50,375 bases of DNA, from positions 73,040 through 123,414 of the forward strand of contig NZ_LMBV01000013.1 in the NCBI RefSeq assembly GCF_001439925.1. Reading direction: 5' to 3'. A program made the position numbers and the translations under genes. Each line of letters starts with the position of its first letter. Position 1 is the stretch's first letter. Below the pieces are notes generated by a model that was given only the letters and a program-made list of their open reading frames with translations, was not told the origin of the DNA and ran no database searches. Shown here piece by piece: positions 8,261 to 18,328 of the stretch. The DNA comes from Peribacillus muralis (GTDB lineage Bacteria > Bacillota > Bacilli > Bacillales > DSM-1321).

Positions 8261-9764
8261 ATTTGATATTCATTGTTCTCCAAGCTGATGGTGTAATCCC
8301 CACCGCCTTCTTAAACTGTTTATAAAAATAAGCAGAATCCGAATAGCCAACTTGCTTTCCAATTATACCAGCCTTTAAATGAGTCCCTCTCAACAATTGC
8401 TTTGCTTTTTCGAGTCTTAAATGATTAATGTACTCTGAGAAAACTAAGCCGGTTTCTTTCTGAAAAAGTTGTCCTAAGTAAATAGCATTTATATGAAATT
8501 TATAGCTAAGTGTTTTTAAAGAAAGCTCTTCATAAAAGTGTTCTTGAATATATTGAACCACACTCTGAATAATAGGACTTCGATGCTCCGATTTTTGTTT
8601 CAATGTTTTAAAAATCACTTCGATAAACTCAATAATAATGTCTACCAACATCTCAACTGAATAGGCCTCTAAAATTCGCTTTACAATACCTACTGTTTGA
8701 TTACCTGCATGTGACGATACATCTTTTTGTATAGACGTAACTATATCAATAGCGAAACCTCTAATTATAGTAGGAGCAACCTTCTTGGTCGATTTATTAA
8801 TCTCATCAAAGGCACCTTTGATCCACAAAAATGCCTTTTCCCGTTCTGAGCCAACGATATATCTTTTTAGTTCATCCAATTCAATCGAAGGAGAAAGGCT
8901 CGCTTGCGTATACTGCCTTATTAATTCATCTGTTATGAGACCACTTTCTTTAAGCACTAATCGATAGCTAGATAACTCTTTTGCTCGTTGATAGCTCTTA
9001 TACAATTCACTTGTGGAGCAAACAAATGATCCAACATTAATGTGATACTTTCCAGAAACATACCCAGAAAATAGCCTATTCATTTCATCGAGTTTTTTAT
9101 TAAGGGCATCTTCACAATTAAACGAAACTACAAGAATCAGTTCGCCATCTGGATTAACAATACAGACAGATTGAAATAACTCCTCGACTCTTTTTCTGAA
9201 AAAAGAAGATTTTTCATGTTCAATCTCATCTGAAATTTGCATTAAAATGACAGCTAGCTTCTGACCGTTAAACTCCAAACTATATAACTCTACTCTCTCA
9301 CGCCATTCTTTTGCATCGATGTCTTGATTAAGACATCGCCAAATTGTATTATCTCTTAAAATAGTATAGGCTTCTTCATTATTGGTAGATTTCTCAAGTT
9401 TCTCTATACTATTTTGCAATGTTGAAATGAGCTCATGCTCATTGACAGGCTTTAAAAGATAATTTTCAATTCCTAGCTTCATACCCTTTTTCACATATTC
9501 AAATTCCTCGTATCCAGATAAAACGATATATTTTGTATTAGGATGACGTTCCCTCAACGTACTAATTAACTCTAGTCCATCCATTATGGGCATCATGATA
9601 TCAGTTAATAATATATCAACCTGACACGTTTCTAACTTTTTGATAGCCTCACTACCATTAGAAGCTTCACCAACCACTTTAAGTCCGTAATCTTCCCACG
9701 GTACCAACGCTTTCATGCCTTCAATAATAAATGGTTCATCATCTACTAAAAATACTCGATACAT
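8256..9764 (-). CDS. YesN-type response regulator with AraC output domain
   Basis: This 502-residue cytoplasmic transcription factor starts with a receiver domain (VFLVDDEPFIIEGMKALVPW; phospho-acceptor Asp55 in LLTDIMMP; Lys in YLLKPV). A linker of about 250 residues follows, then a C-terminal AraC-type double helix-turn-helix (LSLKTLSYKFHINAIYLGQLFQ and GIIGKQVGYSDSAYFYKQFK). The ATG follows the histidine kinase stop by one base, and its GGAGGG site lies inside the kinase gene, so the pair is translated together. YesMN-type pairs next to LplABC transporters usually activate the local sugar genes. In Streptococcus pneumoniae a related pair (TCS07) is linked to N-glycan use, which fits this cluster. 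Confidence 0.92.
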   Translation of the reverse strand: MYRVFLVDDEPFIIEGMKALVPWEDYGLKVVGEASNGSEAIKKLETCQVDILLTDIMMPIMDGLELISTLRERHPNTKYIVLSGYEEFEYVKKGMKLGIENYLLKPVNEHELISTLQNSIEKLEKSTNNEEAYTILRDNTIWRCLNQDIDAKEWRERVELYSLEFNGQKLAVILMQISDEIEHEKSSFFRKRVEELFQSVCIVNPDGELILVVSFNCEDALNKKLDEMNRLFSGYVSGKYHINVGSFVCSTSELYKSYQRAKELSSYRLVLKESGLITDELIRQYTQASLSPSIELDELKRYIVGSEREKAFLWIKGAFDEINKSTKKVAPTIIRGFAIDIVTSIQKDVSSHAGNQTVGIVKRILEAYSVEMLVDIIIEFIEVIFKTLKQKSEHRSPIIQSVVQYIQEHFYEELSLKTLSYKFHINAIYLGQLFQKETGLVFSEYINHLRLEKAKQLLRGTHLKAGIIGKQVGYSDSAYFYKQFKKAVGITPSAWRTMNIKS

Positions 9765-9765
9765 G

Positions 9766-11583
9766 TTATATCTGTTCCCTCCTACCTGCTGGAATTCTAA
9801 CTTCTACAATAGTCTCTTCCCCTTCTTTACTGCTAATCTGAATTCCAAAATCTTGTCCGTATTTTAGTTGAATTCTTTGATGAACATTACTCAGCCCAAT
9901 CGAGCCCTCGGATGTGGTGTTTCCTTCCAATAATTTAGTTTGGATAGCCCATAGTTTATCTATCGGAATGCCTTTGCCATTGTCTTTTATTACGATTTCT
10001 ATTGACCCACCAATTCTTTGCACTTTTATTAGTAATTCATTATTACTTGTTTCTTTTCGGAAACCATGAATCAAATAATTTTCAATAAGGGGTTGAAGGG
10101 TAAATTTGAGCATCTTTTCGTCTAAACAATTTTCTGGAATCTCGTACGTTACGTGTAAGCGGTTAGAATATCTAATCTGATTTAGACCTATAAACTCTTT
10201 AGCATGTTGAATTTCATCAGAAATTTGAACGATTTCTTTACTACTTAACGAATAACGAAATAATTGTCCTAAACTATAAATCATATTACTAGTTGGTTTA
10301 GATCCGTCTGCTATAGCTTTCATGCGAATAGCTTCTAACGTATTATATAGAAAATGCGGCTGGATTTGTGACTGAAGCGCTTTCATTTCAGCCTCTCTTT
10401 GCCGGATATTTAAAACATATACATCTTTAATATACATGTTTAGATCATCTAACATATCATTGAAACTTTCCGATATGGCTGTTAACTCGTCTTTTCCCCT
10501 ACTATCAGGTATTCTAATTTGCAAGTTTCCATCTCGAACTTCGTGAATGGCAGTTTCTATTTTTTTAATTCTTTTAGAATAAGATCTCATGGCAAAATAG
10601 GTTACAGCAATTGCTATACAAGAAAGTGAAACGGTAAATAATAACATATACCTATGAACAATCGTCACTTTCTTAATATCATCCTCAGGCATGAAACCTA
10701 CATATAAGTATCCACTGTGGTCATCAGCCAGTGTATTAATATAGTAGTTTTTTCCTTTCCATTTTATTTTCTTAAAGTTTGTTTCAAAGGATATATCTTT
10801 CAATGGTTCTGGAATGGAACCATCTTCTGACGAGTAAAGATAATCACCATTACGTTGAAAAATATGGACTGTTCCTTTAAACTGGGATTGCCTCAATCGG
10901 ACCAAATCTTGGATTCCCGCTGTATCATAAAAAACCGTCAGATCGCCTAATTTCTTAAGTGTAGCAGGATCATTGATGGAACGCGATATCTGAATATTGT
11001 TGAAGATAGTCCTATCTTGTTCCCACTCAACCTGCTGGGTTTGTAAGTCTTGAGGATAAACAGGTAAGCCTTCCTGATTGCCTTTTTTCTGCTCTCTCTT
11101 ATCACTATATTTATTCCATCTATAATGGCTATTTATATATTCATACTTTGTACCTGGGCTTACACTTTTTAAACTCACAGCATTAATATCAGGGTCTTGG
11201 CTAAAATACGCTTGAAAAAAAGTATTAAGATTGTTCGGAATAAATGAAGAGTTTTCACTGTAATTATCTAGTCGATAAGCTAAATATGAATCATAATCAT
11301 GCTGCAAGGCGAATGCAATATCGTTATAAATCAGATCTGTTTTTAAATATAATTGTTGCATAACATATTGTACATGCTCATCTTTTTGTTGGAGATAAGA
11401 TTCAACCCGTTCTAGCGTTTCTGTACTTGCGTCCATTTCTTTCTGAATGATTACTTCCGTATAATATCGTGATAATACTAGTAGTAATAGAAACATTGTT
11501 AAAAGGATTATTACAGAATAAGTGATTAAAATTTTGCTAAACATCTTATTCGTTAGCCGTCTTATCATATTATTCAAGAACAT
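9766..11583 (-). CDS. YesM-type sensor histidine kinase
   Basis: This 605-residue membrane sensor has a first transmembrane helix at about residues 16-38, a large extracellular region of about 270 residues, and a second helix at about 310-330. A HAMP linker follows (KIETAIHEVRDGNLQIRIPD). The His_kinase domain carries the phospho-acceptor in QSQIQPHFLYNTLEAIRM, and the ATPase domain has LQPLIENYLIHGF, DNGKGI and GSIGLSNVHQRI. The extracellular domain probably senses the glycan or the loaded binding protein. The start has a GGGAGGA site. Its own promoter may lie at 11666-11695, in the 141-bp gap behind the GH38 gene. Confidence 0.92.
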   Translation of the reverse strand: MFLNNMIRRLTNKMFSKILITYSVIILLTMFLLLLVLSRYYTEVIIQKEMDASTETLERVESYLQQKDEHVQYVMQQLYLKTDLIYNDIAFALQHDYDSYLAYRLDNYSENSSFIPNNLNTFFQAYFSQDPDINAVSLKSVSPGTKYEYINSHYRWNKYSDKREQKKGNQEGLPVYPQDLQTQQVEWEQDRTIFNNIQISRSINDPATLKKLGDLTVFYDTAGIQDLVRLRQSQFKGTVHIFQRNGDYLYSSEDGSIPEPLKDISFETNFKKIKWKGKNYYINTLADDHSGYLYVGFMPEDDIKKVTIVHRYMLLFTVSLSCIAIAVTYFAMRSYSKRIKKIETAIHEVRDGNLQIRIPDSRGKDELTAISESFNDMLDDLNMYIKDVYVLNIRQREAEMKALQSQIQPHFLYNTLEAIRMKAIADGSKPTSNMIYSLGQLFRYSLSSKEIVQISDEIQHAKEFIGLNQIRYSNRLHVTYEIPENCLDEKMLKFTLQPLIENYLIHGFRKETSNNELLIKVQRIGGSIEIVIKDNGKGIPIDKLWAIQTKLLEGNTTSEGSIGLSNVHQRIQLKYGQDFGIQISSKEGEETIVEVRIPAGRREQI

Positions 11584-11665
11584 CCTTTATATCCTCCCGT
11601 GATGACTTGCTATCTCAAAGAACATCCCTTATCTCCTTCCATGCAGATTACCTAACTCAACTACC

Positions 11666-11695
11666 ATTTTACTGTATTTTCTGTCGGAAAGTGAA
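11666..11695 (-). promoter_or_regulatory. Candidate promoter of the sensor/regulator pair
   Basis: On the minus strand TTCACT, an 18-nt spacer and TAAAAT give a fair sigma-A promoter about 80 bp before the kinase start. It overlaps one arm of the inverted repeat at 11681-11715, as an operator would. Confidence 0.45.
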
Positions 11696-11715
11696 GTTGA
11701 TCCACCGTCCGACAG
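11681..11715. promoter_or_regulatory. Inverted repeat CTGTCGGA...TCCGACAG
   Basis: Two perfect 8-bp arms (11681-11688 and 11708-11715) lie 19 nt apart in the only sizeable gap between GH38 and the sensor gene. No T run follows on either strand, so a terminator is less likely than an operator or mRNA structure. The GTCGGAAA half matches the palindrome at 4553. Confidence 0.45.
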
Positions 11716-11724
11716 AGGGATATG

Positions 11725-14700
11725 TTATCCTATTTCATCATGAAAATAGACTAATATTGTTTTTATTTCATACGGTTTGATTTCTAAGTCGATTGGTTCG
11801 GTTTGTTTCTTACTATCAACTTGTTCCATCAAGTTTGTTTCATACCATTTTTCAACGTTTCTTGGGAATTCAATCAAGACATTTCCGCGCCGTCCTTCAT
11901 ACTCATGAAGGCGAATAATTACTGCTTCATCGCCCTCTTTTTTCTTTATCGCATCGATCTTAACATGATCGTTATTCACATTCATAAACGAGCTTTCTGC
12001 TGGTAAAAAGCGACCCTTCACTACCTTCAAGCGATTATTTATAAACCAAGCTTGCTTTACTGTTTGCCCAACTCTCCAATCTCCCTGATGAGGCAGCAGT
12101 GAATACGTAAACTCATGTTCTCCTTGATCTGCGGTTGGATCAGGGTAGATTGCCGCTTTTAGTAACGATAACCGTATCGTTTGATCTTTAATGTCATACC
12201 CGTATTTGCAATCATTTAACAAACTCACTCCGTACCCTGTTTCAGAAAGGTCTGCCCACTGATGTCCAACAGTTTCAAATCGGGCCATATCCCAACTCGT
12301 ATTCCAATGTGTTGGTCTCTTAACATTACCAAATTGAATATCATAAGTTGCTTCGGTAGAACGAATATCAACTGGGAATGCTGCCTTCATTAACTTACGT
12401 TGCTCATGCCAATCTACTTTTGTTTTAAAATCAATACGCCTATTCTGAGCATAGAAAATCATATCTTGTTCAACCACAGAACTTTGATACTTCCATTTCG
12501 TCCGGATGACAATACGAAGCGGGCCATTTTCAACAACTTCACTTGATACGACTTCACGGATTTCCTCCATCTTTTCTTGGTAATACAAATCAATATCCCA
12601 TGCATCATGTGCTAGCGGTTTATCTTCAAAAATTTGAATGATGTTTCCTTTTCCTTGTTTTGCAAGTACTTCACGCCTAGCTTCCTTATCGAATATACGA
12701 GTCAGTTGAATGGAGTCATTCCATTCAACTAGATAAAAAGGTGTTTCCAACAACATTCCCTGAATAAGAAATGGTGTTTTATTTTCTACCATAAGATCTT
12801 GTATGAATCGAATTTCTTCGGCACCGAATTGTTTGGTCTCCTCTAATTCAACAAACCAACCATTATCAGTGCGTTGGCTATTTAGAATAGCACCTGAACC
12901 TGATATCCATCCTCCAACCACATCATTCGTTTGATCGTATGGGATGAACACACTTTGTTGTTCTTGCCAACTCGTTGCATTGAAGACTGTATACGTTCCT
13001 TGTTTAGGTTCTATGAACTCATTGAAATTATTCCGATCTATTTCGAGTTGTATATCTTCTGCTTGGTTATATTCCATTTTTGCATCTTCATATACTTCCT
13101 TAATCGATGAGCCAGGAATAATATCATGGAATTGATTTCGCAAAATAATTTTCCAACCTTCATCAAGCTGCTGCTTAGGATATTTCGCCCATGAAGACAC
13201 TAGAGAGTTCCACACAGACAACCATTCCGACTCCCTATAACTCAACTCGAGCTTACGATTCATTCGTTTTGTATATGCTTGACTTGTATAGGTCCCCCTG
13301 TGGTATTCAAGGTACAATTCACCGTCCCAAGTGTGGACATACTCATTTGAATTCTCCATATTTTCGTGTAACTTTTGAAAGTACTCTCCAGCTTTTGCCG
13401 TTTTTACTTTTGGCAGTCCTGGCATATTCTCAAATCTGCGACGCAGCTCTATCATCTCTCGATTGACGCCTCCACCGCCATCACCATACCCATAGGAAAG
13501 AAGTAAATCTTGGTTAACATCCTTATTCCGGTATGAATTCCATGTACCGTTTACAGTCTTTGCGGTAATCAGCCCATTATATGTATAAAACCATGAATCT
13601 TCCGAATTCCAAGGTTCTGGAGTGGTTACAAAATGAGTCAGGATTTCTGTCCCATCAATTCCTCGCCAATTAAACGTATCGTTTGGCATACGATTGTACT
13701 GATTCCAACTTATTTTAGTTGTCATAAATGTATCGATTCCCGACTTTCTCAAAATTTGTGGTAGTGCCCAGCAATACCCAAATACATCTGGCAGCCATAG
13801 ATACTTGCAATCTACCTCAAATTCCCTTTTGAAAAATTCCTTCCCATACAAAATTTGTCTCACTAGTGATTCCCCGCTAGGAATATTACAATCTGCTTCT
13901 AACCACATTGCCCCCTCCGTTTCCCAACGACCTTCTTTTACACGCTTTTTAATATTTTCATAGATTTCTGGGTAGTCCTCTTTAATATATTCATATAACT
14001 GTGGCTGTGTTTGGAGAAAATAATATTCAGGATATTGTTCCATTAATCTTAAAACAGTAGAAAAAGATCGAGCAGCCTTTTCACGTGTATGTTTTAAACG
14101 CCATAGCCACGCAACATCAATATGTGTATGACCAACACAATGAATGGTCACAGGATGATGTTTTTCGATTTCGCCAAGACTTTTATTCAATTCCACACTA
14201 GCAATCTCACAACTACTAAAAAACGCTTCATCACCTGGTTTACTCCAATTTATTTTTAGAAAAGCTTGATTCAATGCTTTTATGATTGCATGCTTTTCTG
14301 TTCGGTCATCATCAAGTTCTATAATTGTTTGCCACGCTGCTAAGGATGTATAATATAAATCATCTACAGCTTCGTCTAACCAAGCCACTTTAGCCATCTC
14401 AAGCGTATACGTTTGCTCCTTTGGCTCTCCACCACCTTCAAGTCCAGACCAAAGTCTGAAATCTAATTTCACAGTGTTACCTATTTCGGTTGGTGGAAAA
14501 AATACTTCTTGATGGTTAGAGTCAACACCTTGGTATGGATTTCCATTTAAGAATAATAATGATTCGAATCCGGAATTATTTCCTCCGCCTGTACGTCCAA
14601 AGTCAAATAAACCAACTACTTTTCTATCAGCCCATTCCATCGGAAGTTCAACATCGGTATGTAGCCAAAGATACCGGTCTCGCCCCGTCCATTGCTCTCT

Positions 14701-14859
14701 TAGTTGTAAAGTCGATTCACCCTTTTGCATAGGAGGATATGTGCCTACTACACCCTCATCCTCCATTGTACTAAAATGACCAATCTCCATTCCATCCCGA
14801 TAGCGGTACTGTGCCAATTCTTGTATTCTTGCTTCTAGCTTTCTTTCCACTAAAAACAT
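11725..14859 (-). CDS. GH38 alpha-mannosidase (long form)
   Basis: This 1044-residue cytoplasmic zinc-dependent retaining alpha-mannosidase has an N-terminal domain of about 230 residues. The zinc-site motif HCVGHTHIDVAWLW (His246, Asp248) follows. The probable nucleophile Asp323 sits in WLEADCNIPSGESLVRQ, and a further zinc His is in NQFHDIIPGSSI. A central domain and C-terminal beta domains complete the usual length of the Ams1-like branch. There is no signal peptide, so it trims imported oligomannose chains. The ATG has a GGGAGGGG site and follows the DUF624 gene by 23 bp. A second, different GH38 enzyme is encoded at 19663, so the two probably cut different alpha linkages. Confidence 0.93.
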   Translation of the reverse strand: MFLVERKLEARIQELAQYRYRDGMEIGHFSTMEDEGVVGTYPPMQKGESTLQLREQWTGRDRYLWLHTDVELPMEWADRKVVGLFDFGRTGGGNNSGFESLLFLNGNPYQGVDSNHQEVFFPPTEIGNTVKLDFRLWSGLEGGGEPKEQTYTLEMAKVAWLDEAVDDLYYTSLAAWQTIIELDDDRTEKHAIIKALNQAFLKINWSKPGDEAFFSSCEIASVELNKSLGEIEKHHPVTIHCVGHTHIDVAWLWRLKHTREKAARSFSTVLRLMEQYPEYYFLQTQPQLYEYIKEDYPEIYENIKKRVKEGRWETEGAMWLEADCNIPSGESLVRQILYGKEFFKREFEVDCKYLWLPDVFGYCWALPQILRKSGIDTFMTTKISWNQYNRMPNDTFNWRGIDGTEILTHFVTTPEPWNSEDSWFYTYNGLITAKTVNGTWNSYRNKDVNQDLLLSYGYGDGGGGVNREMIELRRRFENMPGLPKVKTAKAGEYFQKLHENMENSNEYVHTWDGELYLEYHRGTYTSQAYTKRMNRKLELSYRESEWLSVWNSLVSSWAKYPKQQLDEGWKIILRNQFHDIIPGSSIKEVYEDAKMEYNQAEDIQLEIDRNNFNEFIEPKQGTYTVFNATSWQEQQSVFIPYDQTNDVVGGWISGSGAILNSQRTDNGWFVELEETKQFGAEEIRFIQDLMVENKTPFLIQGMLLETPFYLVEWNDSIQLTRIFDKEARREVLAKQGKGNIIQIFEDKPLAHDAWDIDLYYQEKMEEIREVVSSEVVENGPLRIVIRTKWKYQSSVVEQDMIFYAQNRRIDFKTKVDWHEQRKLMKAAFPVDIRSTEATYDIQFGNVKRPTHWNTSWDMARFETVGHQWADLSETGYGVSLLNDCKYGYDIKDQTIRLSLLKAAIYPDPTADQGEHEFTYSLLPHQGDWRVGQTVKQAWFINNRLKVVKGRFLPAESSFMNVNNDHVKIDAIKKKEGDEAVIIRLHEYEGRRGNVLIEFPRNVEKWYETNLMEQVDSKKQTEPIDLEIKPYEIKTILVYFHDEIG

Positions 14860-14882
14860 ATACTTCCCCTCCCATTATTATA

Positions 14883-15536
14883 TTAATTTATACTTTCCTC
14901 GATCTTCATCTGTTTATTTACGTGTGATTGCTGTTGTTCTAGGTTTTTAAACCTTTTTATGCAAACATTCATAATCCAATATGCAGGTAGTACACCTGAA
15001 ATAAATGGTATAAGTCCCGGCATATTCGTGATTAAATAGCCAATAAAAAACAAACCAATACAAATCATTAATGTGGAAAAAGGACTAATAAGCGAAATGA
15101 TAAATGATTGTTTTATGTAATCCTTTAGTGAGTAATGATAATGTACATACAGAGGGAAAAAGTGAACAATAGCATTCAAAAATAAAAGAATGATAAAACT
15201 AATAAAGACATAAAGAATAACGGAAAACGTTCCTTCCATGCTTTCAGCAATTCTTAAATCGACATATAAAAAAAAGCCAATTACTGTATAAATCAGCCCA
15301 ATGCAATTTGAACGGACAAATTCTTTTTTATAGGTTTCTTTAAATGTTTTCAATAAGGAAATATCCAGGTCCTTCATCTTCCACTTTCGTGTAACAGCGA
15401 ATAAAGCGACAGTTGCCGGCATAATCCCAAAAACACCTAATCCAGCAACAATAAATACAAACCAAAGAATATTCGTCCATACTAACCTAACAATCCAATC
15501 ACTTACTTCTTGTAACATTCTCCCCATACTTTTCAT
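14883..15536 (-). CDS. DUF624 (YesL family) membrane protein
   Basis: This 217-residue protein has about five hydrophobic helices, starting with WIVRLVWTNILWFVFIVAGLG and the PATVALFAVTRKW segment typical of DUF624/YesL. Such proteins accompany YesMN and LplABC-type systems, as SP_0154 does beside TCS07 in the pneumococcus. Their biochemical role is unknown; help in sensing or transport has been suggested. It lies between the secreted GH85 and the cytoplasmic GH38 in the same operon. Confidence 0.88.
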   Translation of the reverse strand: MKSMGRMLQEVSDWIVRLVWTNILWFVFIVAGLGVFGIMPATVALFAVTRKWKMKDLDISLLKTFKETYKKEFVRSNCIGLIYTVIGFFLYVDLRIAESMEGTFSVILYVFISFIILLFLNAIVHFFPLYVHYHYSLKDYIKQSFIISLISPFSTLMICIGLFFIGYLITNMPGLIPFISGVLPAYWIMNVCIKRFKNLEQQQSHVNKQMKIEESIN

Positions 15537-15552
15537 CCCCTACCAATATGAT

Positions 15553-15592
15553 AAAAGGAAAGAGGGAAAATCCCCTTTCCGATTATGATATT
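15553..15592 (-). terminator. Weak terminator/hairpin after GH85 gene
   Basis: On the minus strand GGAAAGGGG and CCCTCTTTCC pair around a short loop, followed by TTTTATC. It may cut back expression of the downstream genes relative to GH85. Confidence 0.45.
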
Positions 15593-15594
15593 AC

Positions 15595-18252
15595 TTAATA
15601 TCCATATGCTTCGAATTCGAATATTCTAATTGCTTGGTCTCCACCTTGTGTTGGTTGTTGGACAGACAGGCGAATATATCGAGCTTCTGTCGTTTTAATG
15701 GAATGTTCTGAAATAGCATCTGTATTATTTGTGGCATTTACTGCGTTCGTCCAAGTTTCACCATCATGACTTACCTCAATTGTGAAAGCCCTCGAATTAA
15801 AGGCAGCTGGCTCTCCGCCTGCTTCAGCATGTTTAACAACAAACTTTGATAGATTATAAGCCTCACCCAAGTCCACTTGTAACCAATGATTTGCACCAAT
15901 TGCACACCATTTACTATTATTTGTCACGATTCCATCCATTGCATACTTTGGTCCTTCAGAAGGGCTGCATTGACCACTAGCAGTTGCTGTTTTGCTTAGA
16001 GCAACGTTAGTAAGGTTTTTTGCATCTTTTGAAATTGTAATAAAGCCTGCTTTTGTGAGGGCATTTTCTCCCTCGCTATTTTTAGCGATTAGGGTAACGG
16101 AGTACACTCCTTCTTCTTCATACTTTACAACTGGATTATTCTCAGTACTTATTGAAGGTGTACCACCTTCAATCTGCCATTCGACTTCTTCTGTCGCTTC
16201 AGATGAATGGTTGAAAAACTGGATTTCTTCACCTGGCGCCGCGACTGTTTGATTTACGCTAAAGTCTGCCTTTGGTCGTGGGTATGCAGGCCATTTTAAC
16301 ATTACCTTCGCTGCTCTGCCTCGAACAAAATCAGTAGTTACAGCTACGATTTCTAGAGTAGTTGCTGTTTCTTTACCACTTCTGCGTAAATTCGAAATAT
16401 AGTAGGCATTGTTTGGAACTGCTCCGATAAATTCTTTTTTACCTTTAGGAAGGTTGCGATAAATTTCATAATGCTGAATATCACCTTTCACTGGATTCCA
16501 AGATAAATCTAAATCAGCATATAGTCCTTCCGAAAAAGATGGATTTTTCACCTTAGCTTTCGCTGGTATAGCCGGGACTTCATTATCCTTATGTTTTTTT
16601 GTAACTTTAATTTCTCCGATGTTGATTTGATAATCTTTTATTGCTTCTTCACTCTCAAAAAATAGAGAAATCGCCGCAATTTTCTTCCCTTTATATTTGT
16701 TTAAGTTAAATGCTTTTTCGACCCATTGATCTCGACTATTTTTCTTTACATCAAAAAACACAAAATCATCAGGTTGATCCACAAAGCTTATACCAAGCTT
16801 CATGTTAGGCTTTTTCACATCAGTTTTGTAAGTTACAGAGATCTCCGTATCCTTTTCAACTTGTAGATTCGTTTTGTAGAGTTTTACATGTGTCGCATTT
16901 TTTTTCGTTAGGTTACCAGAAATCTTCAAAGAGCTACCACCGTAAAATGCTGTATCCCAATCGAAATCAACATTTAGAGACTCCCCTTTACTATCCTTTA
17001 GCCAACGCCATGTTGGTAAAATATCTTGTAAACTACGATTATTCCATTCTTCTTTACTTTGTGTAGCACCATCTACTGCAAAGAATTTCCCACTACCTGT
17101 ATTAAAATGGGTGATAAACGGAAGCTCTTGAATCACCGTTTTTGCCGTAAAATAGTGAGCCATTCCTTTCCAGTTTCCATTTTCACCTGTCTTGCGAGGA
17201 TCCCCAGCTTTTCCAGTCCAAAATTCTTGTTCTTTCTGATAGAACGCTTCCATTGTTTCAGTTGTTTTAAAAGCCCAGTCTGGACGGTAAATCCCTAAGG
17301 AAGTTAAAGGTTTTTGTCCTTCTGGGAAAATGCCATTCCAGGGAATGTTTGTCTTAGTTCCATTTGCTTCTACATCAATGCCCGTATATAGGTCATATGG
17401 ACTTCTACCAATTTCCAATGCCTTATCATGAGAAGCTTGTTGATTCGTCCACCAGAAATTCAAAAACATACTGTCGGAGATTCTGTCATGACCATCTTGT
17501 AAGAACATCTTATTACGATCTGTTAAGTGATTTTGCCAGTTAATTGATCCGTTTTCTACCATTGAGTCATACCACATAATGTGCATGTCTTCTTGCTTAT
17601 TGTCTTGTAGGTATTTTAAAAACTCTTTCGTTTTTTGTGCGGTTTCATTATTTCCACCTGCTGTTTCTTGGTTGATAAACCAGCCATCAAATCCGTAATA
17701 TTTGGCAACTTCTAAAAGTTTGTCAGCAGCAGGAAATGACCCATCTTCACGCTGTGTAAGCATTTGATCCACCCATTTCTCTTGTCCTCCGTAAGCTATT
17801 GGTGGAAAGAAAATAGTACCTAAGATGGGAACGCCATTTTTATGAGAAGCATCAATCACATCAGCGCTTGGAGGAGTAATAATTCCTTCTTCGGCAGAAC
17901 CCGCCCAATACACCATTAAATCAACATACTGCCAGTAGCTAAATGTATTGGCAAAAAATTTATTTCCCCCTTGAGATGGAACCCCGCTCGTGTTGGGATT
18001 TAATGCCGATAATGCAACCAATTTAGCTTCTGCCTGAGATGTTTCATTCACATTGAAAACAATTTCTCTATCAGCTAATGGAACAGTACTTTTGTTATAT
18101 ACAGCATCTGAATCATTTTCTGGACTCCATTTTAATAATGTTTCAGGAAACCAATAGGATGATTCCGGCTGTTTTGCAAAACCAGCAGCCGGAAGTACAC
18201 AAACTAAAAGCAAACCTAAGAACGCAGCGACAAGACCATATCTAATTTTCAA
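15595..18252 (-). CDS. Secreted GH85 endo-beta-N-acetylglucosaminidase with PKD and CBM32-like domains
   Basis: This enzyme cuts the chitobiose core of N-glycans, releasing the glycan and leaving one GlcNAc on the protein. The GH85 core has VDLMVYWAGS, PILGTIFFPPIAYGG and the catalytic FDGWFINQE, with the Asn/Glu pair at about residues 194 and 196. Later domains are a jelly-roll region, a fibronectin-like segment, a PKD-type repeat (GVYSVTLIAKNSEG) and an F5/8-type C domain near the end. I chose the TTG at 18252 (885 residues): it follows a GGGGATGGGG stretch and gives a clean signal peptide (MKIRYG, then a hydrophobic core ending PAAGFA). An ATG at 18291 is possible but puts acidic residues before that core. 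There is no LPxTG anchor, so it is secreted or held by its binding domains. Confidence 0.93.
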   Translation of the reverse strand: MKIRYGLVAAFLGLLLVCVLPAAGFAKQPESSYWFPETLLKWSPENDSDAVYNKSTVPLADREIVFNVNETSQAEAKLVALSALNPNTSGVPSQGGNKFFANTFSYWQYVDLMVYWAGSAEEGIITPPSADVIDASHKNGVPILGTIFFPPIAYGGQEKWVDQMLTQREDGSFPAADKLLEVAKYYGFDGWFINQETAGGNNETAQKTKEFLKYLQDNKQEDMHIMWYDSMVENGSINWQNHLTDRNKMFLQDGHDRISDSMFLNFWWTNQQASHDKALEIGRSPYDLYTGIDVEANGTKTNIPWNGIFPEGQKPLTSLGIYRPDWAFKTTETMEAFYQKEQEFWTGKAGDPRKTGENGNWKGMAHYFTAKTVIQELPFITHFNTGSGKFFAVDGATQSKEEWNNRSLQDILPTWRWLKDSKGESLNVDFDWDTAFYGGSSLKISGNLTKKNATHVKLYKTNLQVEKDTEISVTYKTDVKKPNMKLGISFVDQPDDFVFFDVKKNSRDQWVEKAFNLNKYKGKKIAAISLFFESEEAIKDYQINIGEIKVTKKHKDNEVPAIPAKAKVKNPSFSEGLYADLDLSWNPVKGDIQHYEIYRNLPKGKKEFIGAVPNNAYYISNLRRSGKETATTLEIVAVTTDFVRGRAAKVMLKWPAYPRPKADFSVNQTVAAPGEEIQFFNHSSEATEEVEWQIEGGTPSISTENNPVVKYEEEGVYSVTLIAKNSEGENALTKAGFITISKDAKNLTNVALSKTATASGQCSPSEGPKYAMDGIVTNNSKWCAIGANHWLQVDLGEAYNLSKFVVKHAEAGGEPAAFNSRAFTIEVSHDGETWTNAVNATNNTDAISEHSIKTTEARYIRLSVQQPTQGGDQAIRIFEFEAYGY

Positions 18253-18328
18253 TAAATCCCCATCCCCTGTTAGTAAGATTATTTTATCCATCCTCTGTAA
18301 CAACCAAGATGCGGTACTGTGACTATAT